A stretch of DNA of 64,000 bases from Paraburkholderia sprentiae WSM5005 (GTDB taxonomy: Bacteria > Pseudomonadota > Gammaproteobacteria > Burkholderiales > Burkholderiaceae): contig NZ_CP017563.2 of NCBI RefSeq assembly GCF_001865575.2, forward strand, positions 620,001 through 684,000. Reading direction: 5' to 3'. The notes beneath the pieces are model-generated. The model was not told the origin of the DNA. It saw only the letters and a list, made by a program, of their open reading frames with translations, and searched no databases. Below, piece by piece: positions 51,614-60,375 of this stretch. A program made the position numbers and the translations under genes. Within the stretch, counting starts at the first letter, position 1, and every line of letters begins with the position of its first letter.

Positions 51614-52498
51614 GTGTCCGAATTCACCGTGAAGAAATCACCCCGCTACCGTCGTTTCACGTCCGATGACATCGCCGCCGCGCACGCCCTCTCGGTAGCG
51701 GTGCGCTGGCCGCACCGCGCCGAGGACTGGCGCTTCATGTACGACGCCGGCACCGGCTTCGTGGCCGAAGACAACGGTAGCGTGATCGGCACCGCGCTGT
51801 GCTGGAAATTCGGCGCGGACCGGGGCACGCTAGGGCTTGTGATCGTCTCGCCGAATGAGCAGGGACGCGGCATCGGCCGCAAGCTGATGGAATTGGTGCT
51901 CGAAGAACTCGGCAACCGCGTGACCTTCCTGCATGCAACCGTCGCGGGCAAGCCGCTTTATGAAAAGCTGGGCTTCGTCGCCTGCGGCGGACTCACCCAG
52001 CATCAGGGCACGCTCGGCAGCGTCGCGGCCGTCGCGCCGCCGGCCGGCGAGCATCTGCGCGCGGCGACGCCCGCGGACCTACCCTGCCTAATCGAGCTTG
52101 CGTCGCGTGCGAGCGGTCTCGACCGCAGCGCGACGATACCGTCGCTGCTCGAATTCGCGCAAGGCGTGGTGCTGGAACGCGACGGCGAAGTGCTCGGTTT
52201 CTCGCTGTGCCGCCCGTTCGGACGCGGCTACTCGATCGGACCGGTGGTCGCGCAACGCTCACCCGACGATCTGCGCGCCCGCGCTCTGATCTCGTACTGG
52301 CTCGCGCAGCATGCCGGCGATTTCGCGCGAATCGATGTGCCGGGCGACGCCGGCATCGACGACTGGCTGACGAGCGTCGGCTTGACGCGCGTCGATTCCG
52401 TCGAGAAGATGGTGCGCAACGCCGGCGCCGACGCGCGCGAGGCGGCCCCCGACGCGACCTGGCGCGCGTACGGCATCATCAATCAGGCAATGGCATAA
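51614..52498 (+). CDS. GNAT-family acetyltransferase (double-GNAT, YitH-like)
   Basis: A 294-residue paralogue of the protein at 38139: ALCWKFGADRGTLGLVIVSP, the acetyl-CoA loop NEQGRGIGRKLM and the second half LASRASGLDRSATIPSLLEF match segment by segment. The GTG at 51614 follows AGGAG. It starts a rightward set with a hydroxyacid dehydrogenase six bases downstream, and is divergent from the XRE-cupin operon. Confidence 0.87.
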   Translation: MSEFTVKKSPRYRRFTSDDIAAAHALSVAVRWPHRAEDWRFMYDAGTGFVAEDNGSVIGTALCWKFGADRGTLGLVIVSPNEQGRGIGRKLMELVLEELGNRVTFLHATVAGKPLYEKLGFVACGGLTQHQGTLGSVAAVAPPAGEHLRAATPADLPCLIELASRASGLDRSATIPSLLEFAQGVVLERDGEVLGFSLCRPFGRGYSIGPVVAQRSPDDLRARALISYWLAQHAGDFARIDVPGDAGIDDWLTSVGLTRVDSVEKMVRNAGADAREAAPDATWRAYGIINQAMA

Positions 52499-52504
52499 AC
52501 GGCG

Positions 52505-53428
52505 ATGGCCGTCCTCTACAAAGCAGATCCGGTGCGTGGCGTGCGATGGGCCGAGCGGTTCGCCCAGCTTGCACCCGACATTCCATTCCGGGTGTGGCCG
52601 GACATCGGCGACACCGCGGCCGTGCGCTATCTGGTCGCGTGGCAACCGGGCGAGCTCGCGGTCGCGCTGCCGAATCTCGAAGTCGTGTTTTCGGTCGGCG
52701 CAGGCGTCGATCAGCTGGACCTGTCGCAGATTCCGGCGCATCTGCCGGTGGTGCGCATGCTCGAACCGGGAATCGTCGAGGGCATGGTCGAGTACGTCAC
52801 CGAGGCGGTGCTGGCGATTCACCGCGACCTGTTCGATTACGCGTTGCAACAGCAGGCGCGCGCATGGCGGCCGCTGCCGCTACGCGCTGCCGCGTCGCGT
52901 CGGATCGGTGTGCTTGGGCTCGGCATGCTCGGCACGGCGGTATTGGAGCGTTTGCGGCTGTTCGGCTTTGCATGCGCGGGCTGGAGCCGCTCGCAGCGCG
53001 AGATCGAAGGTATCGCCTGCTATGCGGGCGACACCGGGCTCGCTGCGTTGCTGGCCCGCACCGACGTGCTGATCTGCCTGCTGCCGCTGACGGACGCGAC
53101 GCGTGGGCTGCTGTGCCGCCGGCTATTCGACACGCTGCCCCGGGGCGCGTCGCTGGTGCAGGTCGGGCGCGGCGCGCAACTCGTCAGCAGCGATCTGCTC
53201 GACGCGCTGCGCAGCGGGCAGCTGCATAGCGCGGTGCTCGACGTCAGCGACCCCGAGCCGCTACCCGCGGACCATCCGCTGTGGGCGCAACCCCGCGTGC
53301 GTATCACGCCACATATCGCGAGCGCGACGCGGCCCGAATCGGCTGTCGATGCGGTGCTGGAAAACCTGCGTCTTCATCGCGCCGGCGAGCGCATGAACGG
53401 CCTGATCGACCGAACCCGCGGCTACTGA
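52505..53428 (+). CDS. D-isomer 2-hydroxyacid dehydrogenase (GhrA-like)
   Basis: A 307-residue NAD(P)-dependent reductase like glyoxylate/hydroxypyruvate reductase A. IGVLGLGMLGTAVLERL (cofactor loop), VGRGAQLV (Arg), DVSDPEPLPADHPLW (Glu) and TPHIAS (catalytic His) are intact. It interconverts a 2-oxo acid and a D-2-hydroxy acid. Next to a tartrate-dehydrogenase-like gene, glyoxylate, hydroxypyruvate or tartronate chemistry is plausible. Confidence 0.9.
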   Translation: MAVLYKADPVRGVRWAERFAQLAPDIPFRVWPDIGDTAAVRYLVAWQPGELAVALPNLEVVFSVGAGVDQLDLSQIPAHLPVVRMLEPGIVEGMVEYVTEAVLAIHRDLFDYALQQQARAWRPLPLRAAASRRIGVLGLGMLGTAVLERLRLFGFACAGWSRSQREIEGIACYAGDTGLAALLARTDVLICLLPLTDATRGLLCRRLFDTLPRGASLVQVGRGAQLVSSDLLDALRSGQLHSAVLDVSDPEPLPADHPLWAQPRVRITPHIASATRPESAVDAVLENLRLHRAGERMNGLIDRTRGY

Positions 53429-53522
53429 TACCCATGCGCGGCCCGGCACCGGCACACAACCGCAATTGGCGATCGCCGCGGTGCCGGCGGACAGCGCGCA
53501 ATCATCGGAAGGAGAGAGACGC

Positions 53523-54617
53523 ATGACCCGCAAATACAGCATTGCCGTCATCCCGGGCGACGGCATCGGCACCGAAGTGATGCCCGAAGGCCTGCGCGTG
53601 CTGGATGCCGTCTGCAAGCGCTTCGACATCGGCATCGACTATCGCCCTATCGAATGGGCGTCGTGCGGCTACTATGCGCAACACGGTCGGATGATGCCCG
53701 AGAACTGGAAGGAGCAGCTGCAGGACTGCGATGCGATCCTGTTCGGCGCGGTCGGCTGGCCCGACAAGGTGCCCGACCATATTTCGCTATGGGGGTCGCT
53801 GCTCAAGTTCCGCCGCGAATTCGACCAGTACGTGAACCTGCGCCCCGCGCGCCTGTTCGAAGGCGTGCCCTGCCCGCTCGCGAACCGCAAACCGGGCGAT
53901 ATCGACTTCATGATCGTGCGCGAAAACACCGAAGGCGAGTATTCGTCGGTGGGCGGCACGATGTTCGAGGGTACCGACCGCGAAGTCGTGATGCAGCAGT
54001 CGATCTTCACCCGCCACGGCACCGAGCGCGTGATGAAGTTCGCGTTCGACCTCGCGCAGCGCCGCGCGAAGAAGATCACGGTGGCGACAAAGAGCAACGG
54101 TATCGCGATCAGCATGCCGTGGTGGGATGCGCGCGCGGATGAAATGGCCGCGCGCTACCCGGACGTGAAGATGGACCGTCAGCACATCGACATTCTGTGC
54201 GCGCGCTTCGTGCTGAACCCCGATCGCTTCGACGTGGTGGTCGCGTCGAACCTGTTCGGCGACATCCTCTCCGACCTGGGTCCGGCGTGCACGGGGACGA
54301 TCGGCATCGCGCCGTCAGGCAACCTGAACCCGGACCGGCGCTTTCCGTCGCTGTTCGAACCGGTCCACGGCTCGGCGCCCGACATCGCCGGCAAGGGCAT
54401 CGCCAATCCGGTCGCGATGATCTGGTCGGCCGCGATGATGCTCGATTTCCTCGGCAACGGCACGGGCGTCGAGCGCGACGCGCATGACACGATCGTCGCC
54501 GCGATCACGCAGGTCCTGAAGGACGGCCCGCGCACGGGCGACCTGGGCGGCAGCGCGTCGACCGCGGAAGTCGGCGCGGCGATCGCGGCGCAGGTCGCCA
54601 GCGCGGGTCGTCAATAG
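53523..54617 (+). CDS. ttuC: Tartrate dehydrogenase / D-malate dehydrogenase family protein (TtuC-like)
   Basis: A 364-residue beta-decarboxylating dehydrogenase: IAVIPGDGIGTEVMPEGLRV, LRPARLFEGV, IVRENTEGEYSSVGG, SNLFGDILSDLGP and EPVHGSAPDIAGKGIANPVA. REFDQYVNLRPARL and GDIDFMIVRENTE place it in the tartrate/D-malate branch rather than with LeuB. It oxidises (and may decarboxylate) a D-malate or tartrate-like acid with NAD. Start ATG 53523 is behind GGAGAG. Confidence 0.88.
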   Translation: MTRKYSIAVIPGDGIGTEVMPEGLRVLDAVCKRFDIGIDYRPIEWASCGYYAQHGRMMPENWKEQLQDCDAILFGAVGWPDKVPDHISLWGSLLKFRREFDQYVNLRPARLFEGVPCPLANRKPGDIDFMIVRENTEGEYSSVGGTMFEGTDREVVMQQSIFTRHGTERVMKFAFDLAQRRAKKITVATKSNGIAISMPWWDARADEMAARYPDVKMDRQHIDILCARFVLNPDRFDVVVASNLFGDILSDLGPACTGTIGIAPSGNLNPDRRFPSLFEPVHGSAPDIAGKGIANPVAMIWSAAMMLDFLGNGTGVERDAHDTIVAAITQVLKDGPRTGDLGGSASTAEVGAAIAAQVASAGRQ

Positions 54618-54704
54618 CCCGATCACTCGCCGCGTCGATCGCGTGATTGCCCGGTGCGTGTCGGGCGCTCCGCGATCGCACGCCAACCGCATGGGAGACG
54701 TCAC

Positions 54705-56183
54705 ATGAGCACGAACCTCGAACAACAGGCCCGCGCGCTGATCCGCACGGACAACTTCATCGACGGCAAATGGATCCCCGCCGCGAGCGGCCGCCGGTTC
54801 GCGGTCACTGATCCGGCTACCGGCAAGCTGATCGCGGAGGTGGCCGACAGCGGCCCCAGCGACGCGCGCGCCGCCACCGACGCCGCCGCCCAAGCGCTGC
54901 CCGCATGGCGTGTGAGCCTCGCGAGCGAACGCGCGGCCGTGCTGCACCGCTGGCACGCGCTGATCGTCGAAAATCGCGATGCGCTCGGCGCGTTGATTTC
55001 GCTCGAACAAGGCAAGCCGCTCGCCGAAGGGCGCGCCGAGGTGAGCTATGGCGCGTCGTACGTCGCGTGGTTCGCCGACGAAGCCATCCGCATCTACGGC
55101 GATCTGATTCCGCAGCAACAGCGCGGCAAACGGATGAGCGCGATCAAGGAACCGATCGGTGTCGTCGCCGCGATCACACCGTGGAATTTTCCGCTCGCGA
55201 TGATCGCGCGCAAGATCGCGCCGGCGCTCGCGGCAGGCTGCACGGTAGTCGCGAAGCCCGCGGAAGATACGCCGCTCACCGCAATCGCGCTCGCGATGCT
55301 GGCGCACGAGGCGGGCGTGCCGCACGGCGTGCTGAACCTGATCTCCGCCTCGCGCGCCGCGGCAGCGGAGACGGTCGGCGACTGGCTCGCCGACAGCCGC
55401 GTGCGCAAGATCACGTTCACCGGCTCGACGCCCATCGGCAAGCACCTCGCGCGCGAATCGGCAAGCACGCTGAAGAAGCTCTCGCTGGAACTCGGCGGCA
55501 ACGCGCCTTTCATCGTGTTCGACGACGCCGACCTCGATGCCGCAGTGAATGGCCTGCTCGCCGCGAAATTCCGCAATGGCGGGCAGACCTGCGTGTGTCC
55601 GAACCGCGTCTACGTGCAGCGCGGCGTCTACGAGCCATTCTCCGCGCTGCTGTGCGCGAAAGTGGCCGAGCTGCGAGTCGGGCCCGCGAGCGATCCGGCT
55701 TCGCAGATCGGGCCGATGATCAACGAACGGGCGGTGGAAAAGATCGCGCGTCATGTCGACGACGCGCTGCAGAACGGCGCGGTCGCGCTGACCGGCGGAC
55801 GTCGGCTCACCGAGCTGGGGCCGCGCTACTACGCGCCCACGGTGCTAGGCAACGCGACGGCGTCGATGGCATTGTGCGGCGAGGAAACCTTCGGCCCGGT
55901 CGTGCCGCTGTTCCCGTTCGACGACGAGCAGGAAGCGATACAGGCCGCGAACGACACGCCGTTCGGGTTGGCGTCGTATTTCTATAGTGAGAACATGCGC
56001 CGTATCGAGCGCGTATCGCGCGCGCTGGAAGCGGGCATCGTCGGCATCAACGAGGGCGCGCTCGCTTCCGAGGCGGCGCCGTTCGGCGGCGTGAAAGAAT
56101 CCGGCTACGGTCGCGAAGGATCGAAGTACGGACTGGATGACTATCTGTCGATCAAGTATCTGTGCCAGGGAGGACTGGAATGA
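54705..56183 (+). CDS. Succinate-semialdehyde dehydrogenase family protein (GabD-like)
   Basis: A 492-residue aldehyde dehydrogenase of the GabD branch: FIDGKWIPAASG, GVVAAITPWNFPLAMIARK, LELGGNAPFIVFDDADLD and NGGQTCVCPNRVYVQ with the catalytic Cys and its typical neighbour Cys. YGREGSKYGLDDYLSIKYLC is the usual end. It oxidises succinate semialdehyde or a similar omega-acid aldehyde. Its stop overlaps the start of the M14 gene. Confidence 0.9.
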   Translation: MSTNLEQQARALIRTDNFIDGKWIPAASGRRFAVTDPATGKLIAEVADSGPSDARAATDAAAQALPAWRVSLASERAAVLHRWHALIVENRDALGALISLEQGKPLAEGRAEVSYGASYVAWFADEAIRIYGDLIPQQQRGKRMSAIKEPIGVVAAITPWNFPLAMIARKIAPALAAGCTVVAKPAEDTPLTAIALAMLAHEAGVPHGVLNLISASRAAAAETVGDWLADSRVRKITFTGSTPIGKHLARESASTLKKLSLELGGNAPFIVFDDADLDAAVNGLLAAKFRNGGQTCVCPNRVYVQRGVYEPFSALLCAKVAELRVGPASDPASQIGPMINERAVEKIARHVDDALQNGAVALTGGRRLTELGPRYYAPTVLGNATASMALCGEETFGPVVPLFPFDDEQEAIQAANDTPFGLASYFYSENMRRIERVSRALEAGIVGINEGALASEAAPFGGVKESGYGREGSKYGLDDYLSIKYLCQGGLE

Positions 56184-57175
56184 ACATGCAAGCCTATCCG
56201 ATCGAAGTCGAATTTCCGGACCTCTCGGCGCACGCCGACGGCAATACCGGCATTGCTTACGTGCACACGTTCGACTCCGGCCAACCCGGACCGCACGTGA
56301 TGATCAATGCGCTGACGCACGGCAACGAAGTGTGCGGCGCGATCACCGTCGATGCATTGTTGCGCAGCGGCCTGCGGCCGCGCCGCGGCAAGCTCACGCT
56401 GTCGTTCGCGAACGTCGCTGCCTACGCACGGTTCGACCCGGCGACACCCGACAAGGCGCGTTTCGTCGACCAGGACTTCAACCGCGTATGGACCGCCGCG
56501 AAGCTCGACGACGTGACAGTGCGCTCGTCCGAGCTCGATCGTGCGCGCGCGATGCGACCGGTGATCGACACGGTGGACCTGCTGCTCGACCTGCATTCCA
56601 TGCATGAAAAAAGCGCGCCGCTGATCGTTGCGGGCCCGCTGCGCAAAGGCGCCGAACTGGCCGAGCGGCTCGGCGCGCCCGCCACCGTGATCCAGGACGA
56701 AGGCCATCCTGAAGGCCGCCGGATGCGCGACTACGAGGGCTTCGGCGACGATGCGAGTCCGAAGAATGCGCTGTTGATCGAATGCGGCCAGCACTGGGAA
56801 GCCAGCGCGGTGTCGGTCGCGCGCGACTGCACCGCACGTTTTCTGTTGCTGTCGGGCGTCGTCGACGCAGCCGACCTGCCGGCCGGATGGATCGCGCCGC
56901 TGCCCGAGGAAATGCTGATCGTGCGCGTGACCGAAGCCGTCGTCGCAAAGAGCATGGATTTCCGCTTCGCGGGCCCCTACACCGGGCTCGAAACGTTCGA
57001 CAAAGCCGGCACCGTGATCGCATGGTCCGATGGCCAGCCCGTCTCGACTCCGTACGACGACTGCATGCTGGTGATGCCCTCGCTGCGCCAGTTGCGCGCC
57101 GGCGTCACGGTGGTCCGGCTAGGCCGGATCGAACGACGTATCGACCTGCGCTCACGACAACAGGAAGCGTGCTGA
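56180..57175 (+). CDS. M14-type deacylase (succinylglutamate desuccinylase/aspartoacylase family)
   Basis: A 331-residue zinc hydrolase: ALTHGNEVCGA supplies the H-x2-E ligands, DLHSMHEK the third His, DFNRVW the substrate-binding Asn-Arg and LIECGQHW the catalytic Glu. It releases an acyl group from an N-acyl amino acid. It is not close to DoeB/EutE in the motif region, so ectoine breakdown is not supported. ATG 56180 overlaps the previous stop (ATGA). It might reverse or follow the acetylation by the GNAT protein. Confidence 0.85.
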   Translation: MNMQAYPIEVEFPDLSAHADGNTGIAYVHTFDSGQPGPHVMINALTHGNEVCGAITVDALLRSGLRPRRGKLTLSFANVAAYARFDPATPDKARFVDQDFNRVWTAAKLDDVTVRSSELDRARAMRPVIDTVDLLLDLHSMHEKSAPLIVAGPLRKGAELAERLGAPATVIQDEGHPEGRRMRDYEGFGDDASPKNALLIECGQHWEASAVSVARDCTARFLLLSGVVDAADLPAGWIAPLPEEMLIVRVTEAVVAKSMDFRFAGPYTGLETFDKAGTVIAWSDGQPVSTPYDDCMLVMPSLRQLRAGVTVVRLGRIERRIDLRSRQQEAC

Positions 57176-57271
57176 TCTCTGTCAGTCACTCAAGGCGGCG
57201 CGCGAGGTCGCGGTGCTCGAGCTGGGCCTCGAGGCGCCCACTTCTGAACGATTCGGCGCGAAGCGCATCGA

Positions 57272-57514
57272 TTAGATCGCGAGCCGCTCGGCTCGCATCG
57301 ATGGACGAGCCGCCGATGGCGGAAACACTTGCCAACCGCAATCGCTATGGTGAAAGAAGAACAGCTCGCACCGGCCCCGTGGGCCCTGCCCTGTCACGCA
57401 TACGCCCACGATCCGTCCCGAGCGCGAGCGATGCACGGTCAGCACACTGACCGTTCTGCGAGTATGCCCGAGCCATTTCCCAACGGCCGTACGCAAAGAC
57501 TGCTGTTCCACCAT
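57272..57514 (-). CDS. Small conserved-looking hypothetical protein
   Basis: An 80-residue protein starting at ATG 57514 behind GGAGGGGG. The centre VHRSRSGRIVGVCVTGQGPR and CELFFFHHSDCGWQVFPP looks like a small beta-sheet protein family I have seen in Burkholderia, with two cysteines and two histidines that could bind a metal. No function known. It stands alone between the M14 gene and the DUF1028 gene. Confidence 0.55.
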   Translation of the reverse strand: MVEQQSLRTAVGKWLGHTRRTVSVLTVHRSRSGRIVGVCVTGQGPRGRCELFFFHHSDCGWQVFPPSAARPSMRAERLAI

Positions 57515-57688
57515 CGCCGCCCCCTCCGTTGAAACCATCGTAGGCGGCCGTAAAGCGTGCTTCCATCGGTGTCGGCGGATTGTGGGTTCGGGAATGACCG
57601 GTTCGAATGTCAGGATTTCCTTCTGGCGATGATCTCCTCGAGGCTGGATTGACTGTCGGACTGTCGGCGCCAAGCGCGGCTCCGCCGT

Positions 57689-58366
57689 TCACTCATCGCC
57701 GGGCACCCCGTAGCTCGGCGCCGCGGTTGGATTCAACGCGCGCACGATGTAGTCGCGCATCTGCGGCCGATACGCTTGCCATAGTGCGTCGAGCTTGCCG
57801 ATCGGATCGTCATCCGCCCAATCGACACGCAGATCGACGACCGGCCAGATCGGCGTATCGACGATCTTCAGAGCCGCCGAATGCACGGGCCCGGCTTCCC
57901 CGCCGGCTTCGATAGCCGCATGCATCGCGTGCAGCAGACGATCGGCGAGCGCGCCTTGTGCGCCCTCGAACGCTTTCACCATCGCGTCGATCACCGGCTT
58001 GCCGGCGAGCAGATTACCCGCTGCCACACACTGATTTCCCGCGACAGCGTGGTGCAGCCCGAGTGCTTCCTTGCCGGTGAACAGCGCGGTTCGCCCCTCA
58101 CTGTCGACCACCGTCACCTGCCGGTATTCGCTCCATTCGCTCGCGCTTAGCGCTCGTCCCAAAGCGACATCCGCCGCGACGCGCTCGCTTTCCAGCAGAT
58201 CGAGAATCTGCGGCCCGAGCGCGGGCAACGTCACGTTCTGGGTCGCCACCGCGCCGACGCCCGCGCGCGCCCACGGACACCTGGCACCCACTGCAATGCT
58301 CGACGAACTGATCGCGATACCGAGCTGACCGGTCTTTGCACAACGTCCGACGATAGAGAATGTCAT
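57689..58366 (-). CDS. DUF1028 family Ntn-hydrolase-like protein
   Basis: A 225-residue DUF1028 protein with the near-invariant start TFSIVGRCAKTGQLGIAISS, GAVATQNVTLPALGP and GNLLAGKPVIDAM. The family is predicted to have an Ntn-hydrolase fold and often neighbours RidA, deacylases and amine catabolism. Its reaction is not established. It is the last gene of the FMO-RidA operon. Confidence 0.88.
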   Translation of the reverse strand: MTFSIVGRCAKTGQLGIAISSSSIAVGARCPWARAGVGAVATQNVTLPALGPQILDLLESERVAADVALGRALSASEWSEYRQVTVVDSEGRTALFTGKEALGLHHAVAGNQCVAAGNLLAGKPVIDAMVKAFEGAQGALADRLLHAMHAAIEAGGEAGPVHSAALKIVDTPIWPVVDLRVDWADDDPIGKLDALWQAYRPQMRDYIVRALNPTAAPSYGVPGDE

Positions 58367-58376
58367 GGACAGCTCC

Positions 58377-58808
58377 TTACATCTGGCCGGGCTTCCAGTC
58401 GTCTGGAATCACGGCGATTACGTCGATTTCCATCAGCCATTGCGGCTGGCCGAGCGCGCTGACGCACAGCCCAGTCGAAATCGGATACACGCCCTTGAGC
58501 CACTTGCCGACCTCCTGATACACCGGCTCGCGATAACGAGGGTCGGTGAGGTAAGTCGTCGTTTTGACGATATGCGACAGGTCGCTGCCCGCTTCTTCGA
58601 GCAGTTGCTTGACGTTCTTCATCGCCTGCTCGGTCTGCGCGCGGGGATCGCCGAGACCGATCAGCTTGCCGTCGAAATCCGTACCGACCTGGCCGCGCAC
58701 ATAGACCGTATTGCCCGCGCGAACCGCCTGGCAAAGATCGTTGTCGAGCGACTGGTTCGGGTACGTATCCTTCGTATTGAACATGCGGATGCGGGTATGC
58801 GTAGGCAT
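58377..58808 (-). CDS. RidA/YjgF/YER057c family protein
   Basis: A 143-residue RidA-like protein: GNTVYVRGQVGTDFDG, QAMKNVKQLLEEAGSDLSHI, VKTTTYLTDPRYREPVYQEV and LMEIDVIAV. Family members hydrolyse reactive enamine/imine intermediates or act as related deaminases. Its start overlaps the stop of the monooxygenase (TGATG), so it may deal with an imine made by that enzyme. Confidence 0.9.
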   Translation of the reverse strand: MPTHTRIRMFNTKDTYPNQSLDNDLCQAVRAGNTVYVRGQVGTDFDGKLIGLGDPRAQTEQAMKNVKQLLEEAGSDLSHIVKTTTYLTDPRYREPVYQEVGKWLKGVYPISTGLCVSALGQPQWLMEIDVIAVIPDDWKPGQM

Positions 58809-60166
58809 CAGTTCACTCCCACTTCTTTGGCCTTCGGAGCATGCGATTCGTCGCATGCGGTATCGGTTGGGTTCGCGCCGTGCGTAGCGCGCATGTCCTG
58901 CTGACGCTGCGACGCGTCGCGATACGCGAGGTATTTTCGCTGCGTGACGATATGATCGGCGATGTGCTTTGCGTCGTGCCAAACGCCCCAGATAAACGAC
59001 GACGCGCGCCGCGACAGCCACGGCAAGCCGAGGAAATACACGCCAGGCTCCTTCGATACACCGCGCTGATGCTGCGGTTTGCCGTTATCGTCGAACGCGT
59101 TCACGTGCAGCCAGCTGAAATCGACGGCGTATCCGGTGGCCCAGATGATCGTGCTCACATCTGCCTTCTTGAGATCCAGCTCCGCAAGCGGATGCGTCAC
59201 GCACGCCGGATCCGGCGGAATCAAGCGTGCGCCGGGGTCTTCCGGCAAGTCGACGCCGTTGCGCTCAATGTAGTCGTCGGCGGCGTCCAGTAGCGACATC
59301 AGGTTTTCGTCGCCTCGCTTCAGATTGGCGGCGAGGTCCTGTTCGAAGGTCGCCACGCCATTCGTGAACGATTTCGTCGTGCCGACCAGCGTCATGCCCC
59401 GCTGCGCGAGCCTGCGAAAATCGATGGTTTGGCCGCCGTATGCGCCGCTGACGGCGATGGTCACATGCTCGCGTCCCGGAACGGCAATTTCCTTGTCCCA
59501 TTCGCCGAGTACACCCAGCCACCAGCAGAAATCGCGACCGCGATAGGCGCGAGGCGGACGGTCATGCGCACCGACGGACAGATAAACCGTGCGGCCCGCA
59601 CGTTGCAGCTCGTCCGCGATCTGCACGCCGGACGATCCCGCGCCGACCACGAGCACTGCGCCTGCGGGCAATTGCGCCGGGTTGCGATAGTCGGCCGAAT
59701 GAAGCTGCGTGAGCTCGACGTCCTGTGGCGCGATGCGGGGAATGACGGGACGCTGGAACGGGCCGGTCGCCACCACCACACGACTGGCTTCGATCGTGCC
59801 ATCGGACGTTGCGATCGTAAATCCTGCGCGTCCCTTCTGACGCTCGACGCTCGTGACTTCGACCCCTGTGCGGATCGGCGCATTGAACCTGCGCGCATAG
59901 GCTTCGAAGTAATCGGCGACCTGATCCTTGGCTGCGAAAGCATCAGGATCGAGTCCTTCGAACTCCATATTAGGGAAGCGGTCGTGCCAGGCGGGACCAT
60001 TGGCGACCAGCGAATCCCAGCGGCCTGTACGCCAGCGTTCGGCGATGCGCTCACGCTCCAGCACGAGATGCGGCACGCCGAGATTGCTCAGGTGTTCACT
60101 TATCGCCACGCCTGCCTGACCCGCGCCTATGACTAGTGTGTCGATCGACGATATTTCAGCCGCCAT
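58808..60166 (-). CDS. Flavin-containing monooxygenase (CzcO/YUCCA-like)
   Basis: A 452-residue NAD(P)H-dependent flavoprotein: TLVIGAGQAGVAISEHLSNL (FAD), VLVVGAGSSGVQIADELQRA (NADPH) and WATGYAVDFSWL near the C-terminus. Such enzymes hydroxylate N or S atoms or perform Baeyer-Villiger reactions. First gene of a leftward operon with RidA and DUF1028, divergent from a LysR gene through a control region holding a LysR box. N-oxygenation of an amine is the best guess. Confidence 0.88.
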   Translation of the reverse strand: MAAEISSIDTLVIGAGQAGVAISEHLSNLGVPHLVLERERIAERWRTGRWDSLVANGPAWHDRFPNMEFEGLDPDAFAAKDQVADYFEAYARRFNAPIRTGVEVTSVERQKGRAGFTIATSDGTIEASRVVVATGPFQRPVIPRIAPQDVELTQLHSADYRNPAQLPAGAVLVVGAGSSGVQIADELQRAGRTVYLSVGAHDRPPRAYRGRDFCWWLGVLGEWDKEIAVPGREHVTIAVSGAYGGQTIDFRRLAQRGMTLVGTTKSFTNGVATFEQDLAANLKRGDENLMSLLDAADDYIERNGVDLPEDPGARLIPPDPACVTHPLAELDLKKADVSTIIWATGYAVDFSWLHVNAFDDNGKPQHQRGVSKEPGVYFLGLPWLSRRASSFIWGVWHDAKHIADHIVTQRKYLAYRDASQRQQDMRATHGANPTDTACDESHAPKAKEVGVN

Positions 60167-60306
60167 GGCCTTCTCCTTCCGAAAAGCGGTCTGGATTCAG
60201 GTCTGTCTTCCATGACGCAATGCGCCGTCACAGGAACGTCCCCTCCCGGTCGGACAGAATCTACGCCGCGTCGCAGACAACAAAAACTATATTTTAAAAA
60301 TGCTTT

Positions 60307-60325
60307 GCATTGCTTTTCTCTATGC
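60307..60325. promoter_or_regulatory. LysR box GCAT-N11-ATGC
   Basis: Perfect inverted repeat in a T-N11-A frame; the arms extend to TTGCAT/ATGCAA (60305-60327). It lies 50 bases before the LysR start and between the LysR and monooxygenase genes. The same architecture recurs before the Rieske gene. Confidence 0.6.
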
Positions 60326-60375
60326 AAGCGCAAACTGGCGAGCGACAATCGATTGGACCGATCACGGAGCGACTG

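Noticed and set aside
53523..57175. Ectoine degradation (doe/eut) cluster
   Set aside because: An M14 deacylase, semialdehyde dehydrogenase, class III aminotransferase and Lrp regulator are present, but there is no ectoine hydrolase and the M14 motif region differs from DoeB/EutE.
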